Below, one piece after another: positions 13,820 to 21,069 of a DNA stretch of 21,069 bases (positions are counted from its first letter, which is position 1; each line of letters begins with the position of its first letter). The DNA is from an uncultured Haemophilus sp. (GTDB taxonomy: Bacteria > Pseudomonadota > Gammaproteobacteria > Enterobacterales > Pasteurellaceae): assembly GCF_905207935.1 (NCBI RefSeq), contig NZ_CAJLNI010000019.1, positions 1-21,069 on the forward strand, read 5' to 3'. The position numbers and the translations under genes were made by a program. The notes under the pieces are model-generated. The model had not been told where the DNA came from. It worked only from the letters and a program-made list of their open reading frames with translations, and did not search any database.

Positions 13820-16645
13820 TTACGCGAACTGACGTACTTCGCCGTTACCCGCTACGTTTTCCACACAACGTGGACAAAGTGTAGGATGTTCAGGATTCAC
13901 GCCGATTTTGTCAGAATAATGCCAACAACGTGGACATTTTTCACCGTTAGAACGTGCTACGCTTATCGCAATTCCCTCTAACTCACCCGCAGCCACATCT
14001 GCAGGTTTGTCTGCTAATGCTTTTACTTCAGCTTTTGAGGTAATTAACACGAAACGTAATTCATTGCCTAATTGCTCTAATAATGCACGATATTCATCAT
14101 TAGCATAAACCGTTACTTCTGCTTCTAAACCACCACCGATCACTTTGTCGTTACGGGCGATTTCTAATACACGATTCACTTCAGAACGCACTTTAATCAA
14201 TTGTTGCCAGTAAGCATCATCTAATTTTTCGTTCTCGCCTAAGCCGAATAAGCCTTCGTAGAATTCTTCCGTGAAGATAAATTCAGCACGTGCAGTTGCG
14301 GTTTGTGGTAAGTAACCCCAAATTTCATCTGCCGTGAATGACAGGATTGGTGCCATCCAGCGAACCAATGCTTCTGCAATGTGCCATAACGCGGTTTGGC
14401 AGCTACGACGCGCAAGGCTGTCTGCTTTGGTGGTATATTGACGGTCTTTGATAATATCAAGGTAGAACGAGCCCATTTCCACAGAACAGAAACGCATTAA
14501 ACGTTGTACTACTGTGTGGAATTGATAGTTATCGTACGCCTCTTTAATTTCTTTTTGTGCATCTAACGCACAAGCTACCGCCCAACGATCCAAGCTAATC
14601 ATATCTTCCGGTTTCACCGCATCACGTTGCGGATCAAAACCATTCAAGTTAGCTAGTAAGAAACGCGCAGTGTTACGAATACGACGATAGCTGTCCGCGG
14701 CACGTTTTAAGATCTCATCAGAAACGGTCATTTCACCGGTATAGTCGGTAGATGCCACCCATAAACGTAAAATGTCGCCACCGAATTTATCCATGACTTC
14801 TTGTGGTGTCACGATGTTACCGATAGATTTTGACATCTTACGGCCTTGACCATCTACGGTGAACCCGTGAGTTAATACTTGTTTGTATGGTGCTTTGCTG
14901 TCTGTTGCCGTAGAAAGCATTAAAGAAGACATAAACCAACCACGGTGTTGGTCAGAACCTTCTAAATACATGTCGATATCTTGACCGTTAAATTCCGGAC
15001 GATTCGCCACAACAGAAGAATAGGTTGATCCTGAGTCAAACCATACGTCAAGGGTATCAGGCACTTTGCGATAGGTTTCTGCGTCCGCACCTAATAATTC
15101 TTTTTCGTCTAAATCCCACCATGCTTGAATACCGGCTTTCTCTACACGTTTCGCCACTTCTTCAAGTAACTCTAAAGTACGCGGATGAAGTTCTTCGGTT
15201 TCTTTGTGCACGAATAAGGTCATCGGAACACCCCAAGTACGTTGACGGGAAATACACCAGTCAGGGCGGTTTTCAACCATTTTCTCGATACGCGCTTGCC
15301 CCCAATCTGGAATCCAACGTACACCTTTGATTTCGCCTAATGCTTGTTGGCGTAAGCCTTGTGTTTCCATGCCGATAAACCATTGCGGTGTCGCACGGAA
15401 AATAATCGGGGTTTTGTGACGCCAGCAGTGTGGGTAGCTGTGTTTGATTTTCTCAACTTTTAATAAGTTGCCCACTTCTTGTAATTTTTCAACAACCAAT
15501 GGATTGGCTTCAAATACGCCTTTGCCTGCAAAGAATTCAGTCGTTGAAATAAATTTACCGTCATTCGATACAAGACCTGCCATTGGTAAATTATATTTTT
15601 GTCCTACAATAAAGTCGTCCAAACCATGATCCGGTGCGGTATGTACTAAACCTGTACCGCCATCAGTGGTCACGTGATCACCTAAAATCACTGGTACAGT
15701 GAAATCATAGAACGGATGGTTAAAGCGTACTAACTCAAGCGCCTGACCTTTTACTGAACCTAAAACTTCAACTTGTTCTACGCCCACGGCTTTCGCTACG
15801 GATTCAACTAATTCAGCAGCTAAAATCACACGCTCATCGCCAAGTTGTACTAAGTTGTATTCTAAGTCTGCATTTACCGCAATCGCACGGTTAGATGGCA
15901 TTGTCCAAGGTGTGGTTGTCCAAATCACCGCAGATAATTTGCCATGGCCTTTGCCTACTGCGTTAAATTTCTCTTCAATTTCAACCGCACTTACTGCTGG
16001 GAAACGAACATAGATAGACGGAGAAACTTTGTCTTCGTATTCCACTTCTGCTTCTGCTAAAGAAGAGCCACAATCCAAACACCAGTGCACTGGTTTTGAA
16101 CCTTTGTATAAGTGACCATTAGCAATCACTTTACCGAGTGTACGGATGATGTTTGCTTCGGTGTTGAAGTTCATCGTTAAATAAGGATTATCCCAATCGC
16201 CCAACACACCTAAACGGATAAAATCTTTTTTCTGACCTTCTACTTGTTCTGCGGCGTATTCACGGCATTTTTGGCGGAATTCAGCAGCGGTCACTTTCTC
16301 ATTTGGTTTACCCACCAAACCTTCTACTTTTAATTCAATTGGCAAACCGTGACAGTCCCAACCTGGGATATAAGGCGAATCAAAACCTAATGCGGTTTTG
16401 GATTTAACAATAATATCTTTCAGAATTTTATTAACGGCGTGACCGATATGAATATTGCCGTTCGCATACGGAGGGCCATCATGCAAAATAAAGGATTTTT
16501 TACCTTTCGTCGCTTGGCGGATTTTTTGATACAACTGTTTGTCATACCAATTTTTTAACATTACAGGTTCGCGTTTGGCTAAATCGCCACGCATTGGGAA
16601 ACCTGTTTCAGGTAAATTTAACGTGTTTTTGTAATCAACTGTCAT
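13820..16645 (-). CDS. ileS: Isoleucyl-tRNA synthetase
   Basis: Class I synthetase charging tRNA-Ile, with an editing domain that removes misactivated valine. The 941 residues agree with E. coli (938). HIGH is at 66-69 (in PPYANGNIHIGHAVNK), and KMSKS is present in GQGRKMSKSIGN. The editing (CP1) region is intact (VIWTTTPWTMPSNRAI, HTAPDHGLDDF). The C-terminal zinc-binding Cys pairs are C904/C907 and C924/C927. I start at ATG 16645, with GGAA about 6 bases upstream and the homologous N-terminus following. An in-frame TTG at 16657 would add MENN. Co-transcribed with ribF, 32 bases upstream. It is followed by a terminator, not by lspA as in enterobacteria. One USS lies within the gene. Confidence 0.99.
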   Translation of the reverse strand: MTVDYKNTLNLPETGFPMRGDLAKREPVMLKNWYDKQLYQKIRQATKGKKSFILHDGPPYANGNIHIGHAVNKILKDIIVKSKTALGFDSPYIPGWDCHGLPIELKVEGLVGKPNEKVTAAEFRQKCREYAAEQVEGQKKDFIRLGVLGDWDNPYLTMNFNTEANIIRTLGKVIANGHLYKGSKPVHWCLDCGSSLAEAEVEYEDKVSPSIYVRFPAVSAVEIEEKFNAVGKGHGKLSAVIWTTTPWTMPSNRAIAVNADLEYNLVQLGDERVILAAELVESVAKAVGVEQVEVLGSVKGQALELVRFNHPFYDFTVPVILGDHVTTDGGTGLVHTAPDHGLDDFIVGQKYNLPMAGLVSNDGKFISTTEFFAGKGVFEANPLVVEKLQEVGNLLKVEKIKHSYPHCWRHKTPIIFRATPQWFIGMETQGLRQQALGEIKGVRWIPDWGQARIEKMVENRPDWCISRQRTWGVPMTLFVHKETEELHPRTLELLEEVAKRVEKAGIQAWWDLDEKELLGADAETYRKVPDTLDVWFDSGSTYSSVVANRPEFNGQDIDMYLEGSDQHRGWFMSSLMLSTATDSKAPYKQVLTHGFTVDGQGRKMSKSIGNIVTPQEVMDKFGGDILRLWVASTDYTGEMTVSDEILKRAADSYRRIRNTARFLLANLNGFDPQRDAVKPEDMISLDRWAVACALDAQKEIKEAYDNYQFHTVVQRLMRFCSVEMGSFYLDIIKDRQYTTKADSLARRSCQTALWHIAEALVRWMAPILSFTADEIWGYLPQTATARAEFIFTEEFYEGLFGLGENEKLDDAYWQQLIKVRSEVNRVLEIARNDKVIGGGLEAEVTVYANDEYRALLEQLGNELRFVLITSKAEVKALADKPADVAAGELEGIAISVARSNGEKCPRCWHYSDKIGVNPEHPTLCPRCVENVAGNGEVRQFA
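15984..15992 (-). repeat. Uptake signal sequence inside ileS
   Basis: A perfect 9-mer in the same orientation as the gene. It encodes Ser-Ala-Val in SAVEIEE, the same reading as the USS in yigB. Confidence 0.95.
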
Positions 16646-16677
16646 GTTATTTTCCAATTTTATATTTCAATATAATT

Positions 16678-17604
16678 CTATTTTGCAAAAAATGCTTTCG
16701 CTGTTTTTACGTCTTGTTCAATTTGAGCTTTCAACGCTTCAAAAGAAGGAAACTTTATCTCATCGCGAATCTTATGGCTGAATTCCACTTCAACCATTTG
16801 CCCATAAATATTCTGAGAAAAATCAAATAAATGGACTTCTAATAATTGTATCGTACCGTTAATGGTTGGGCGTTTTCCCATGTTAGCGACGCCGTTAAAA
16901 ATCTCGCCCGATTTTAACCGCACTTTCACCGCATAAACCCCTTTTACTGGGTTCACTTGGCGATGTAAGCGAACATTCGCGGTAGGAAAACCAATGGTTC
17001 GCCCTAATTTATTGCCGTGTATAACTCGACCCAAAATACGATAAGGCTTACCGAGTAAATTTTGCGCATGCTGTAAATCATCTTTAGCCAATGCTTCACG
17101 GATAGCCGTACTACTAATACGTAGCTCATCCAGACAAAAAGTGCGGCTGTCTTCGACTTCAAAACCAAACTGCTTTCCGGCTTCTTGCAACATCGCAAAA
17201 TTGCCTAAACGTTTCGCACCAAATTTGAAATCATCGCCAATACTGAGAAACTTCACATTTAATTTGCGCACAAGCCAATCTTCAATAAATTGTTCTGCCG
17301 GAAGATTAGCAAAAGTGCGGTCAAATTTCGCGACGATGACCACATCCACACCCGCCTGAGCCAAATAATGCAACTTATCTCTTAATCGCATTAAGCGTGC
17401 GGGCGCTTTGTCGCCCATAAAATATTCGCGCGGTTGCGGCTCAAAAAGCATCACCGCCATGGGTAAATTCAGCGCATTCGCTTTCTGACGAAGATGACGC
17501 AAAATCGCCTGATGCCCCAAATGCACGCCATCAAAATTGCCAATGGTTAATGCGCACCCTGACAAATATGGCTGTGTATTATGAAACCCACGAATTAATT
17601 GCAT
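16678..17604 (-). CDS. ribF: Bifunctional riboflavin kinase / FAD synthetase
   Basis: Converts riboflavin to FMN and FMN to FAD. The N-terminal adenylyltransferase domain has GNFDGVHLGH (22-31) and SSTAIR (164-169). The C-terminal flavokinase domain has GRTIGFPTAN (201-210). The 308 residues fit the family (E. coli 313). The start ATG at 17604 follows a promoter whose -10 is only 36 bases upstream; the Shine-Dalgarno (GGATAAGA) is weak. ribF-ileS is the conserved arrangement in gammaproteobacteria. The gene contains two perfect USS and a third degenerate copy (AAGTGCGGC at 17139-17147). Riboflavin made through the YigB step elsewhere in the window would be its substrate; this link is only metabolic. 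Confidence 0.98.
   Translation of the reverse strand: MQLIRGFHNTQPYLSGCALTIGNFDGVHLGHQAILRHLRQKANALNLPMAVMLFEPQPREYFMGDKAPARLMRLRDKLHYLAQAGVDVVIVAKFDRTFANLPAEQFIEDWLVRKLNVKFLSIGDDFKFGAKRLGNFAMLQEAGKQFGFEVEDSRTFCLDELRISSTAIREALAKDDLQHAQNLLGKPYRILGRVIHGNKLGRTIGFPTANVRLHRQVNPVKGVYAVKVRLKSGEIFNGVANMGKRPTINGTIQLLEVHLFDFSQNIYGQMVEVEFSHKIRDEIKFPSFEALKAQIEQDVKTAKAFFAK
16917..16925 (-). repeat. Uptake signal sequence inside ribF (first)
   Basis: A perfect 9-mer in gene orientation, read in the frame that gives Val-Arg-Leu (in KVRLKSGEIF), unlike the usual Ser-Ala-Val reading. Confidence 0.95.
17313..17321 (+). repeat. Uptake signal sequence inside ribF (second)
   Basis: A perfect 9-mer opposite to the gene, encoding Asp-Arg-Thr in KFDRTFANL. 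The same peptide is produced by the second USS arm in yigB. Confidence 0.95.
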
Positions 17605-17639
17605 TACATCTTATCCAAAAAACAAAAAATAATCGGTGC

Positions 17640-17668
17640 ATTATAGCGGTAACTTAATGTTTTGTCAG
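17640..17668 (-). promoter_or_regulatory. Sigma-70 promoter of ribF-ileS, overlapping the end of murJ
   Basis: CTGACA (17668-17663, five of six) and a perfect TATAAT (17645-17640) are 17 bases apart. The -35 lies in the last codons of murJ and its stop codon (17654-17656) lies in the spacer. A start near 17633 gives a leader of about 29 bases. Confidence 0.82.
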
Positions 17669-19228
17669 TAAATGGTGTTTACGAACACCCAATAGCACCA
17701 ATACACCTAAATAAACGACCGCAGCCAGTCCGATTAACCAAGCTAGCCAATAAACACGCATTAAAAATGTCATGGTAGCCCATTCTTCGATAGACGGGCA
17801 GTTATACCAAAGCAAGCCGCCCATGGCTAAGGCTGCGCCTAAAACTTTCAGAAAAAAGACCGCACTTTTACGTGAAAAATGGTATACATCCTCTTTCGCT
17901 AAACCACGATAAAGCAAATAGGCATTTAAGGTTGCTGACATCGCAGAAGCAATCGCTAAGCCCACATAACTAAATGGAATCGCCAATACGTTAAAGCCCA
18001 TATTGCTCACCATGGCGATGATCCCGATTTTTACAGGCGTTTTAGTGTCTTGGCGTGCATAATAGCCATTAGCTAGGATCTTAATCAGCATAAAACTAAG
18101 CAAACCAGCATTGAATGCCCATAAAGAATAAGAGGCTGCGTGCACATCTGTTAAGGTAAAACTGCCACGCATAAACAATACCAGTAACATCGGCTGGGCT
18201 AACACGGCAATCCCAATAGCGGCAGGCACGCCGAGTAATAAAATCATTCTTACACCCCAGTCCATGGTGTTGCGAAAATCAACCGCACTTTGGGAAGAAT
18301 TATCTTCTCGATTTACATGATGGCGAGCAAGCGTCGGTAAAATCACAGTGGAAATCGCAATACCAAATAAACCAAGTGGAAACTCTAATAGACGATCAGA
18401 ATAATAAAGCCAACTAATAGATCCCGTCATTAAGAAACTGGCAATGACTGTATCAAGCAATAAGTTGATTTGACTTACGGAAACCCCGAACAAGGCAGGA
18501 ATCATCAATCGACGGATTTTGGCTACTCCTTCATCATGCCATGCCCACTTAGGTTTTACGAGCAAGCCCGCTTTCTTCAAGAAAGGGATTTGGAATAAAA
18601 ATTGTAATAAACCGCCTAAGAAGATCCCGATAGCAAGGGCAAGATCAGGATTGTCTAATCTTGGCGCGAGGAAAAGTGCGGTTGCAATCATGGCGATATT
18701 GAGTAAAACAGGCGAAAACGACATCACGCCAAATTTACCTATCGTATTTAAAATTGCGCCAGAAAGTGCCACAAAGGTGACAAACCATAAATAAGGAAAC
18801 GTAATTTTTAAGAGTAACGACGCTTGTTCAAATTTGTGTGCATCAGGTCCGTCATTTAGCCAATCGGTAAACCAGCCCATCCCAAAGATCGCCGCCACAA
18901 CAGGTGATCCCACCATGGCAAGCAAAGTCACAATACTGACTAATCCACCCAGTGTACCCGATACTTTCCCGATAAATTCTCGCGTTTTAGAAAGATCACC
19001 AGATTTTTGATATTCGGCTAATACGGGGACGAAAGCCTGAGAAAATGCCCCTTCCGCAAATAAACGACGCAAAAAGTTTGGGATACGGTTAGCGAATAAA
19101 AACACGTCTGCCGCCGCGCCTGCACCGATCAAATGGGCAATCACCACATCACGGACTAAACCTAACACACGGGACACTAATGTCATCCCACTCACGATAA
19201 TGCCGGATTTTAAAAGTCGTTTACTCAA
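17654..19228 (-). CDS. murJ: Lipid II flippase MurJ (MviN)
   Basis: Inner-membrane MOP-superfamily transporter that moves lipid II outward for peptidoglycan synthesis. The 524 residues are strongly hydrophobic with about 14 predicted spans. Family blocks include SRVLGLVRDVVIAHLIGAG near the N-terminus, LRRLFAEGAFSQAFVPVLAEY (about 53-73), GVSVSQINLLLDT and YYSDRLLEFPLGLFGIAI. The start is a TTG at 19228, with a weak AGAG upstream. The first in-frame ATG (codon 15) would cut into the first membrane helix, so TTG is preferred. The end overlaps the ribF promoter. I found no convincing promoter in the 266-base region shared with divergent rpsT. Three USS lie within the gene. Confidence 0.96.
   Translation of the reverse strand: MSKRLLKSGIIVSGMTLVSRVLGLVRDVVIAHLIGAGAAADVFLFANRIPNFLRRLFAEGAFSQAFVPVLAEYQKSGDLSKTREFIGKVSGTLGGLVSIVTLLAMVGSPVVAAIFGMGWFTDWLNDGPDAHKFEQASLLLKITFPYLWFVTFVALSGAILNTIGKFGVMSFSPVLLNIAMIATALFLAPRLDNPDLALAIGIFLGGLLQFLFQIPFLKKAGLLVKPKWAWHDEGVAKIRRLMIPALFGVSVSQINLLLDTVIASFLMTGSISWLYYSDRLLEFPLGLFGIAISTVILPTLARHHVNREDNSSQSAVDFRNTMDWGVRMILLLGVPAAIGIAVLAQPMLLVLFMRGSFTLTDVHAASYSLWAFNAGLLSFMLIKILANGYYARQDTKTPVKIGIIAMVSNMGFNVLAIPFSYVGLAIASAMSATLNAYLLYRGLAKEDVYHFSRKSAVFFLKVLGAALAMGGLLWYNCPSIEEWATMTFLMRVYWLAWLIGLAAVVYLGVLVLLGVRKHHLLTKH
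17859..17867 (-). repeat. Uptake signal sequence inside murJ (first)
   Basis: A perfect 9-mer in gene orientation, encoding Ser-Ala-Val in RKSAVFFLK. Confidence 0.95.
18282..18290 (-). repeat. Uptake signal sequence inside murJ (second)
   Basis: A perfect 9-mer in gene orientation, encoding Ser-Ala-Val in SSQSAVDFRN. It falls in a hydrophilic loop between predicted membrane spans. Confidence 0.95.
18674..18682 (+). repeat. Uptake signal sequence inside murJ (third)
   Basis: A perfect 9-mer opposite to the gene, encoding Thr-Ala-Leu in MIATALFLAP, within a membrane span. Confidence 0.95.
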
Positions 19229-19374
19229 AATAGGGGTCTCTTCAAAAAAATTTGCCTTAATTGTATAGAATTTTTGTTTTTACGCTATATTCCAACGAAA
19301 AAAACTGATAAAATCCTGCCCACATCGTTTGTGTGAGCCAATAGAAAGCGCTTTTTTTAAATAACGATGCTTAC

Positions 19375-19405
19375 TTTCGGTTGTGTCTCACCGAAATCAA
19401 CACAA
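19375..19405. repeat. Interleaved inverted repeats between murJ and rpsT
   Basis: TTTCGGT (19375-19381) is the inverse of ACCGAAA (19390-19396), and TTGTGT (19381-19386) is the inverse of ACACAA (19400-19405). The two pairs are interleaved, a layout that can give alternative hairpins or a compact pseudoknot in RNA. It ends 8 bases before the rpsT -35 element. Role unknown. Confidence 0.45.
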
Positions 19406-19413
19406 ATTATTCA

Positions 19414-19444
19414 TTGACAAAAGTATAAAAAATCGGCATATTCT
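19414..19444 (+). promoter_or_regulatory. Sigma-70 promoter of rpsT
   Basis: A perfect TTGACA (19414-19419) is followed by CATATT 17 bases on (19437-19442, four of six) or TATTCT 19 bases on (19439-19444). The leader would be about 45 bases to the TTG start. Confidence 0.72.
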
Positions 19445-19494
19445 ACGCCCTTATTTTGTCATAATCATCTAACAGAAATTTTAGGAGTTTGACC

Positions 19495-19758
19495 TTGGCT
19501 AATATCAAGTCAGCAAAAAAACGCGCGGTTCAATCTGAAAAACGCCGCCAACACAACGCAAGCCAACGCTCTATGATGCGTACTTACATCAAAAAAGTAT
19601 ATGCTCAAGTAGCAGCAGGTGAAAAAGCAGCAGCTGAAGCAGCATTCGTTGAAATGCAAAAAGTTGTTGACCGTATGGCTTCTAAAGGCTTAATCCACGC
19701 TAACAAAGCAGCAAACCACAAAGCTAAATTAGCTGCTCAAATCAAAAAATTAGCGTAA
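19495..19758 (+). CDS. rpsT: 30S ribosomal protein S20
   Basis: Primary 16S rRNA-binding protein of the 30S subunit. The 87 residues equal the E. coli length, and ANIKSAKKRAVQSEKRR through QIKKLA aligns throughout. The start is TTG at 19495, giving MANIK. AGGAG (19483-19487) is 7 bases upstream, whereas the TTG at 19489 is only 1 base from it and would add residues absent from the family. E. coli rpsT also starts with UUG, and the weak start is part of its autoregulation, so the rare codon is conserved rather than an error. Codons are highly optimised. It has its own promoter and terminator, and is divergent from murJ. Confidence 0.98.
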   Translation: MANIKSAKKRAVQSEKRRQHNASQRSMMRTYIKKVYAQVAAGEKAAAEAAFVEMQKVVDRMASKGLIHANKAANHKAKLAAQIKKLA

Positions 19759-19784
19759 TTAAAGCATTAAAACAGCTTAAAAAT

Positions 19785-19809
19785 AAAACCGCACTTTGGT
19801 GCGGTTTTT
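19785..19809 (+). terminator. rpsT terminator, one USS arm
   Basis: AAAACCGCAC (19785-19794), loop TTTG and GTGCGGTTTT (19799-19808) followed by T. The left side contains a full USS (19788-19796); the right arm is a partial copy because the loop replaces part of the second core. Confidence 0.93.
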
Positions 19810-19851
19810 GTTTGCCGTAAACCGTCCTGCCACAAACGCCCCATAACGAGC

Positions 19852-19879
19852 TTGCATTCCCCCCTTTAACCTGTAAACT
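19852..19879 (+). promoter_or_regulatory. Possible promoter of rnr
   Basis: TTGCAT (19852-19857) and TAAACT (19874-19879), 16 bases apart, with TG just before the -10. Matches are three and four of six, so this is tentative. It is the best candidate I see between the rpsT terminator and rnr. Confidence 0.3.
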
Positions 19880-19918
19880 ACCCCACAACTTAAAAATTAA
19901 TCATAAAATAAACAATAA

Positions 19919-21069
19919 ATGACAAAAAAATCTTTAAAAAAAGCGGATCCGAATTATCAAAAAGAATTAGCCAAATACGGTAATCCGATCCCAAGCAGAG
20001 ACTACATTCTGCAAATTATTCGTGAAAATAATGCCCCGATGAGTCGGGAAGAAATTCTGACCGCACTTTCAATTAAAAGTGATGAACAACAAGAAGCCAT
20101 GCGTCGTCGCTTGCGTGCCATGGAGAATGATGGACAGTTAGTTTTCACTAAACGTAAACGCTATGCCTTGCCTGAAAAATTGGATTTATTCAAAGGCATG
20201 GTCATTGGCCATCGCGAAGGCTATGGCTTTTTACAAGTCGAAGGCAAAAAAGAGGATCTCTTTATTCCTAATCACCAAATGCAACGTGTAATGCATGGTG
20301 ATTTTGTATTAGCTCAACCTGCTGGCTTAGATCGTCGTGGTCGTCGTGAAGTCCGTATTGTTCGTGTACTTGAAAGTCGTAAAAAACAAATTGTCGGCCG
20401 TTTCTTCTTAGAAAATGGCTTTAGCTATGTGGTGCCTGATGATAGCCGCATTGGACGAGATATTTTAGTCCCTAATGAACACCGCAATGGTGCAAGAATG
20501 GGACAAGTTGTCGTGGTTGAATTGCAAGAACGATCTGCATCCTTTACTCAACCTGTTGGCATCATCACCGAAATTCTGGGTGACAATATGGCAAAAGGGA
20601 TGGAAGTGGAGATCGCTCTTCGTAATCATGACATTCCTCACCAATTCCCAAGTGCGGTCGAAAAATACGTTAAAAAATTCACTGAAGAAGTGCCTGAAGA
20701 AGCAAAAAAAGGCCGTGTGGATTTACGCAATCTTCCTCTGGTGACCATTGATGGCGAAGATGCACGTGATTTTGATGATGCCGTATATTGTGAAAAAAGT
20801 GGTAAAGGCTGGAAACTTTGGGTGGCAATTGCCGATGTCAGCTACTATGTTCGTTTACGTTCTGCATTAGATACTGAAGCTTATAACCGAGGTAACTCCG
20901 TTTACTTCCCAAATCGTGTTGTGCCAATGCTGCCGGAGATTTTATCGAACGGATTGTGTTCACTGAATCCACAAGTTGATCGCTTGTGTATGGTGTGTGA
21001 AATGCACATTTCTGCAAAAGGTAAACTCACAGACTATCGTTTTTATGAAGCGGTAATGAATTCTCATGC
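19919..21069 (+). CDS. rnr: Ribonuclease R (5' part, runs off the window)
   Basis: Processive 3'-5' exoribonuclease able to degrade structured RNA, important in stress and in trans-translation-linked decay. The first 383 codons are visible of about 800. In order they show a basic N-terminus, a winged-helix region (about 25-85, PIPSRDYILQII, then RRRLRAMENDGQLVF), cold-shock domains (about 90-240, GMVIGHREGYGFL and others) and the start of the RNB catalytic domain with metal-binding acids in DGEDARDFDDAV (278-289). LSNGLCSLNPQVDRLCMVCEM matches E. coli RNase R. The codon before ATG 19919 is TAA in frame, so the start cannot lie further upstream. No Shine-Dalgarno is visible; the leader is A-rich. 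Two USS lie in the visible part. Confidence 0.96.
   Translation, partial: MTKKSLKKADPNYQKELAKYGNPIPSRDYILQIIRENNAPMSREEILTALSIKSDEQQEAMRRRLRAMENDGQLVFTKRKRYALPEKLDLFKGMVIGHREGYGFLQVEGKKEDLFIPNHQMQRVMHGDFVLAQPAGLDRRGRREVRIVRVLESRKKQIVGRFFLENGFSYVVPDDSRIGRDILVPNEHRNGARMGQVVVVELQERSASFTQPVGIITEILGDNMAKGMEVEIALRNHDIPHQFPSAVEKYVKKFTEEVPEEAKKGRVDLRNLPLVTIDGEDARDFDDAVYCEKSGKGWKLWVAIADVSYYVRLRSALDTEAYNRGNSVYFPNRVVPMLPEILSNGLCSLNPQVDRLCMVCEMHISAKGKLTDYRFYEAVMNSH
20060..20068 (-). repeat. Uptake signal sequence inside rnr (first)
   Basis: A perfect 9-mer opposite to the gene, encoding Thr-Ala-Leu in ILTALSIKS. Confidence 0.95.
20650..20658 (+). repeat. Uptake signal sequence inside rnr (second)
   Basis: A perfect 9-mer in gene orientation, encoding Ser-Ala-Val in FPSAVEKYV, the same reading as in yigB, ileS and murJ. 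Confidence 0.95.

Noticed and set aside
16646..16657. TTG start for ileS four codons upstream
   Set aside because: ATG 16645 has a proper GGAA spacing and the homologous N-terminus; the TTG overlaps that ribosome binding site.
20475..20744. An 89-codon plus-strand frame beginning at 20475
   Set aside because: It lies in a different frame within rnr, which is intact through this stretch.
1..21069. Defence system, prophage, integron or CRISPR array
   Set aside because: All sizeable open frames belong to housekeeping or conserved families, base composition is even, and no direct-repeat array, integrase or transposase is seen.

Overview
The window is ordinary core chromosome of a low-GC gammaproteobacterium of the family Pasteurellaceae, most likely Haemophilus (H. 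parainfluenzae-like) or a close relative. Two things support this. The 9-mer AAGTGCGGT, the Haemophilus-type DNA uptake signal sequence (USS), occurs 23 times on the two strands in 21 kb, often as inverted pairs that form terminators. The housekeeping proteins are also close to their enterobacterial orthologues. I see no prophage, insertion sequence, CRISPR array, tRNA, rRNA or defence island, and no intergenic gap longer than about 270 bases.

Layout. At 51-1361 (+) is enolase, closed by a USS-pair terminator. At 1433-5036 (+) is a tightly spaced five-gene run: Nudix hydrolase, DUF2251-like protein, YigB-type HAD phosphatase, YgiB-type lipoprotein and YgiC-type ATP-grasp ligase. A YqhD-type alcohol dehydrogenase follows at 5085-6230 (+). 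Next is a minus-strand macromolecular-synthesis block that converges on it: secE-nusG (8655-7680), then rplK-rplA (7508-6386) with its own promoter and an apparent L1-binding leader. Upstream of secE, also on the minus strand, are tig, clpP and clpX (12050-8777) and the BON-LysM protein Kbp (12704-12264). The zinc metallopeptidase YpfJ (12882-13718, +) is divergent from kbp and convergent with ileS. The block murJ, ribF, ileS (19228-13820, -) follows. It is divergent from rpsT (19495-19758, +, UUG start). The window ends inside rnr (19919 onward, +).

How the parts fit. Most of the window serves translation and protein fate: L1, L11, S20, IleRS, NusG, SecE, trigger factor, ClpXP and RNase R. 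Other genes serve glycolysis (Eno), cofactor supply (RibF; YigB in the riboflavin route), the envelope (MurJ, SecE, YgiB, Kbp, YpfJ) and aldehyde reduction (YqhD). Nothing I can see amounts to an undescribed defence or mobile system. The least understood part is the eno-linked operon, with an unassigned DUF protein and the uncharacterised YgiB/YgiC pair. The most interesting non-coding signals are the reuse of USS as terminators, a USS hairpin inside yigB, the L1 leader, a promoter embedded in the end of murJ, and interleaved inverted repeats between murJ and rpsT.
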